A stretch of DNA of 7,887 bases, taken from positions 1-7,887 of the forward strand of contig DAHVXO010000155.1 of NCBI GenBank assembly GCA_027356675.1. The letters are read 5' to 3'. A model generated the notes under the pieces. The model did not search any database and had not been told where the DNA came from. It was given only the letters and a program-made list of their open reading frames with translations. A program made the translations under genes and the position numbers. Below, piece after piece: positions 6,463 through 7,887 of this stretch; position 1 is the stretch's first letter, and every line of letters starts with the position of its first letter. This DNA comes from Symbiobacteriaceae bacterium. Lineage in GTDB: Bacteria; Bacillota_E; Symbiobacteriia; Symbiobacteriales; Symbiobacteriaceae.

Positions 6463-6508
6463 CGAAAACGCAAACAGGTGAAGGGCTGCAACTGTGCAGT
6501 CCGTCACC
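6463..6508 (-). terminator. Long terminator-like hairpin 34 nt after which the SLH/3D gene starts
   Basis: On the minus strand 6508-6477 folds into a hairpin: GGTGA/TCACC, GG/CC and CTGCA/TGCAG, separated by single mismatches, with loop CAGT. A T-rich run (TGTTTGCGTTTT) follows at 6476-6465. No T-run follows on the plus strand. It may end the methyltransferase transcript, whose stop is about 100 nt earlier, or act as an attenuator for the SLH/3D gene. Its effect is unproven. Confidence 0.5.
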
Positions 6509-6611
6509 TGCCCTCCGTGCGTTCCGGGCTGGGTACGTTCCCCCGAACTTGTCCTATTCGCCACCGATCACCAGAGTCCTGCAATTCCAGACGGACCCAA
6601 ATCCCCCACCT
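6509..6611 (-). other. Intergenic leader upstream of the SLH/3D gene, possibly an antiterminator region
   Basis: This stretch lies between the methyltransferase stop and the terminator-like hairpin. GGAGGGC (6516-6510) can pair with GCCCTTC (6486-6480), which is part of the 3' arm of that hairpin (one G-U pair). The two pairings exclude each other, as in attenuators. A short GTTC/GAAC stem with a G4 loop lies at 6548-6537. No known riboswitch consensus and no clear promoter was recognised. Confidence 0.25.
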
Positions 6612-7694
6612 CTATACCAGCGGTGGTGCCGTCACACGACAGTAGAAGAGCCGTTCGAGGATGGGACGCCGCCGGGACCGACCGGCCCCGTTGCCGAAGA
6701 CCGCATAGCTGCGGGTGAAAACTTCGACCTGCCCACGCCGCCCCAAAGCGGCGAGAATCACCTCGTCACTGATGATCCCTTCATTATTATAGGAAAGTAG
6801 AATGTGCCGGGCGTTCGCCCGCGCGATCAAGCGCTCCAAATGCGCCGCGGCGTTACGCTTGGTGCTGTACGGACTCTTCAAGTGGTCCCGCATGAACTTC
6901 CGGGTCTTGCCAAAGAGCTCGGGCTTCTCCCAGCGGGCAATGTTCTCGAGCACATGATAATTGTCGACGTACTGGCGTCCGTTATACGGCGGGTCCAGAT
7001 AGAGGACATCGCAATTGGCCTGCGCGACCAGATCATCGGCATCGGTGCAGAGCACGCTGGTTTCACCGGTCTCAACCACTTGCGGGATGCCTAGCTCCAG
7101 GGACTTGTAGACCGCGGCGTCCACCCGGTGGGTGCCGTCGGCGGCGTAGGGGTCAGAGCCCATGTGCTTGAGGAAGGCATCGTATTGGCCGCAGGTATTT
7201 GCGACTCTGTCAGCCGCGTAGAGCAGGCTGGTCAGAAGCACTGCGTGCTCCTGCTCAGTGACTCGCCCGTCCGCCTCCAGCCGGGCGATGGCCTCCCGGA
7301 TGGCATCGATGCGTCCAGCGTTTTCGCGAGTGAAGTAGGTACCGCCGTATTCACGCGAGCAGTAACCGTCCTCGGGGTCAAGGGCGTCCAGGTGGGCCAA
7401 AAGCCCCGCGATCCGGCGCCAGTCCACCTGCCCCCGCCGCCCGCCCAGAAAGCACCGGGCGGAAATCCAGTTGTGGTAAAGCGTATCCGATGCGATGACA
7501 GCCAGACCGCGTGCTGCGAAGTGATGAGCCACCACCCCGCTGCCACAGAAGAGGTCGGCCACGCTTCGCGCCTCCGGGGCGCGCTCCGCGACCACGCCGG
7601 TGATGAAGTCCAGCAGGTTCTGCTTGCTGCCGATGAATTTGCGGTTCTGCACGTAAAGCGGCCTCAGCGGCGTCAGTAGTTGTGGCGCGGCCAC
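6612..7694 (-). CDS. D12-class N6-adenine DNA methyltransferase, apparently without a partner nuclease
   Basis: This 360-residue protein has the Dam/D12 (alpha-type) motif order. The motif X region is NRKFIGSKQNLLDFI (17-31). SAM motif I is ADLFCGSGVV (46-55). GGTYFTRENAGRIDAIR (117-133) and CGQYDAFLKH (168-177) are landmarks I associate with type II adenine methyltransferases of this class. Catalytic motif IV is DPPYNGRQY (234-242), and LSYNNEG (300-306) lies toward the C-terminus. It should transfer a methyl group from S-adenosylmethionine to adenine N6 in a specific sequence; the target site cannot be read from sequence. The start is GTG 7694, with AAGGGGGTGATC just upstream. The frame is open to 7835, but that part is repeat DNA. 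The downstream neighbour is a cell-wall gene, so any nuclease would have to lie beyond position 7887. No frameshift is seen. Confidence 0.9.
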   Translation of the reverse strand: MAAPQLLTPLRPLYVQNRKFIGSKQNLLDFITGVVAERAPEARSVADLFCGSGVVAHHFAARGLAVIASDTLYHNWISARCFLGGRRGQVDWRRIAGLLAHLDALDPEDGYCSREYGGTYFTRENAGRIDAIREAIARLEADGRVTEQEHAVLLTSLLYAADRVANTCGQYDAFLKHMGSDPYAADGTHRVDAAVYKSLELGIPQVVETGETSVLCTDADDLVAQANCDVLYLDPPYNGRQYVDNYHVLENIARWEKPELFGKTRKFMRDHLKSPYSTKRNAAAHLERLIARANARHILLSYNNEGIISDEVILAALGRRGQVEVFTRSYAVFGNGAGRSRRRPILERLFYCRVTAPPLV

Positions 7695-7696
7695 GC

Positions 7697-7708
7697 GATC
7701 ACCCCCTT
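7697..7708 (-). promoter_or_regulatory. Ribosome binding site fixing the methyltransferase GTG start
   Basis: AAGGGGGTGATC differs by one base from the full anti-SD complement AAGGAGGTGATC and sits 2 nt (5 nt from its GGTG core) before GTG 7694. It selects GTG 7694 over the ATG at 7835, which lies in the repeat array and has no SD. Confidence 0.8.
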
Positions 7709-7718
7709 GTGGTCTAGT

Positions 7719-7753
7719 ACGGTCTCGGCCGGTATGGCCGAGGCCGAGACCGT
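7719..7753. repeat. 35-bp palindrome with two alternative pairings
   Basis: ACGGTCTCGGCC (7719-7730) and GGCCGAGACCGT (7742-7753) are perfect 12-bp inverted arms with an 11-bp spacer. Because GGCCGA is repeated in tandem at 7736-7747, the first arm can instead pair over 7 bp with GGCCGAG (7736-7742), leaving a 5-nt loop. No T-run follows on either strand. It lies 25 bp upstream of the methyltransferase start, between its SD and the tandem array. It may be an operator or an RNA leader hairpin. Confidence 0.8.
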
Positions 7754-7756
7754 TAT

Positions 7757-7887
7757 CGTCAGTAGGGGCTTCGACTGGTCTTGCATCGGTCGAACCCCCT
7801 ATATCCGTCAGTAGGGGCTTCGACTGGTCTTGCATCGGTCGAACCCCCTATATCCGTCAGTAGGGGCTTCGACTGGTCTTGCATCGG
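7757..7887. repeat. Tandem array of a 49-bp hairpin-forming unit (2.7 copies, open at window end)
   Basis: Two complete units (7757-7805, 7806-7854) and 33 bp of a third (7855-7887) are identical at every base. Each complete unit holds an inverted repeat: TAGGGGCTTCGAC and GTCGAACCCCCTA (13-bp arms, one mismatch, 13-nt loop), for example 7763-7775 with 7789-7801. The 49-bp period is not a multiple of three and shifts the reading frame, so it is not a protein repeat. The array continues past the window and its full copy number is unknown. It matches no mobile element or CRISPR class I know. Confidence 0.9.

Noticed and set aside
6430..6564. 45-residue N-terminal extension of the SLH/3D protein
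   Set aside because: It would place the signal peptide internally and runs through the terminator-like hairpin; ATG 6429 has a good SD.
6509..6611. c-di-AMP (ydaO) or c-di-GMP riboswitch
   Set aside because: The genomic context would fit ydaO, but I could not match the conserved cores of either class by eye.
6600..6625. Extended -10 promoter TGGTATAGA at the methyltransferase stop
   Set aside because: There is no matching -35 element at 16-18 nt and the -10 match is only partial.
7695..7835. 47-residue N-terminal extension of the methyltransferase from ATG 7835
   Set aside because: It is translated from the tandem repeat and palindrome, has no SD, and the strong SD at 7697-7708 selects GTG 7694.
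7757..7887. CRISPR array
   Set aside because: The whole 49-bp period is identical, with no variable spacers, and no cas genes are seen.
7757..7887. tRNA or tRNA-like element because of GGTTCGACC on the minus strand
   Set aside because: The T-loop-like motif is part of the hairpin arm; there is no acceptor stem, anticodon arm or CCA-like end around it.

Overview
The window looks like a chromosomal segment of a GC-rich Bacillota (Firmicutes) bacterium. The gene order rsmD - coaD - (coiled-coil gene) - ylbL - ... - DUF177 - rpmF is the core of the Bacillus ylbH-ylbN-rpmF neighbourhood. An exported protein with S-layer homology (SLH) repeats and a 3D domain fits the same phylum. High GC, frequent GTG/TTG starts and strong Shine-Dalgarno (SD) sequences suggest a lineage such as Symbiobacteriia, but that is inference and I could not test it. 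Every gene I can support lies on the minus strand, so transcription runs from high to low coordinates.

Layout in transcription order. (1) 7695-7887: a tandem array of a 49-bp hairpin-forming unit (2.7 copies, running off the window) and a 35-bp palindrome. Both lie directly ahead of a D12-class adenine DNA methyltransferase (6612-7694) that has no restriction partner in view. (2) 6430-6611: a leader that may form mutually exclusive hairpins, one of them terminator-like, ahead of the SLH/3D cell-wall protein (5428-6429). (3) 5251-5427: a gap with a perfect hairpin followed by T6 on the plus strand, opposite to all gene directions. (4) 4654-5250 rsmD and 4175-4657 coaD, overlapping by 4 bp. They are followed by a SepIVA/DivIVA-like coiled-coil gene (3671-4138) and the PDZ/Lon-type protease gene ylbL (2552-3664), apparently one operon. 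(5) A strong terminator hairpin sits inside the last codons of the ylbL reading frame. It is followed closely by a UbiB/ABC1 kinase-like gene (856-2523). (6) A good sigma-70-type promoter (802-831) drives the DUF177 gene (200-745) and rpmF (start at 109, cut by the window edge).

The low-coordinate three quarters is housekeeping: rRNA methylation, coenzyme A synthesis, a probable cell-division/envelope pair, an atypical kinase, and a DUF177-L32 pair linked to ribosome synthesis. The methyltransferase and its repeat-filled upstream region are the accessory part and hold the least explained sequence. The possible attenuator before the SLH/3D gene and the terminator inside ylbL are the other points worth checking.
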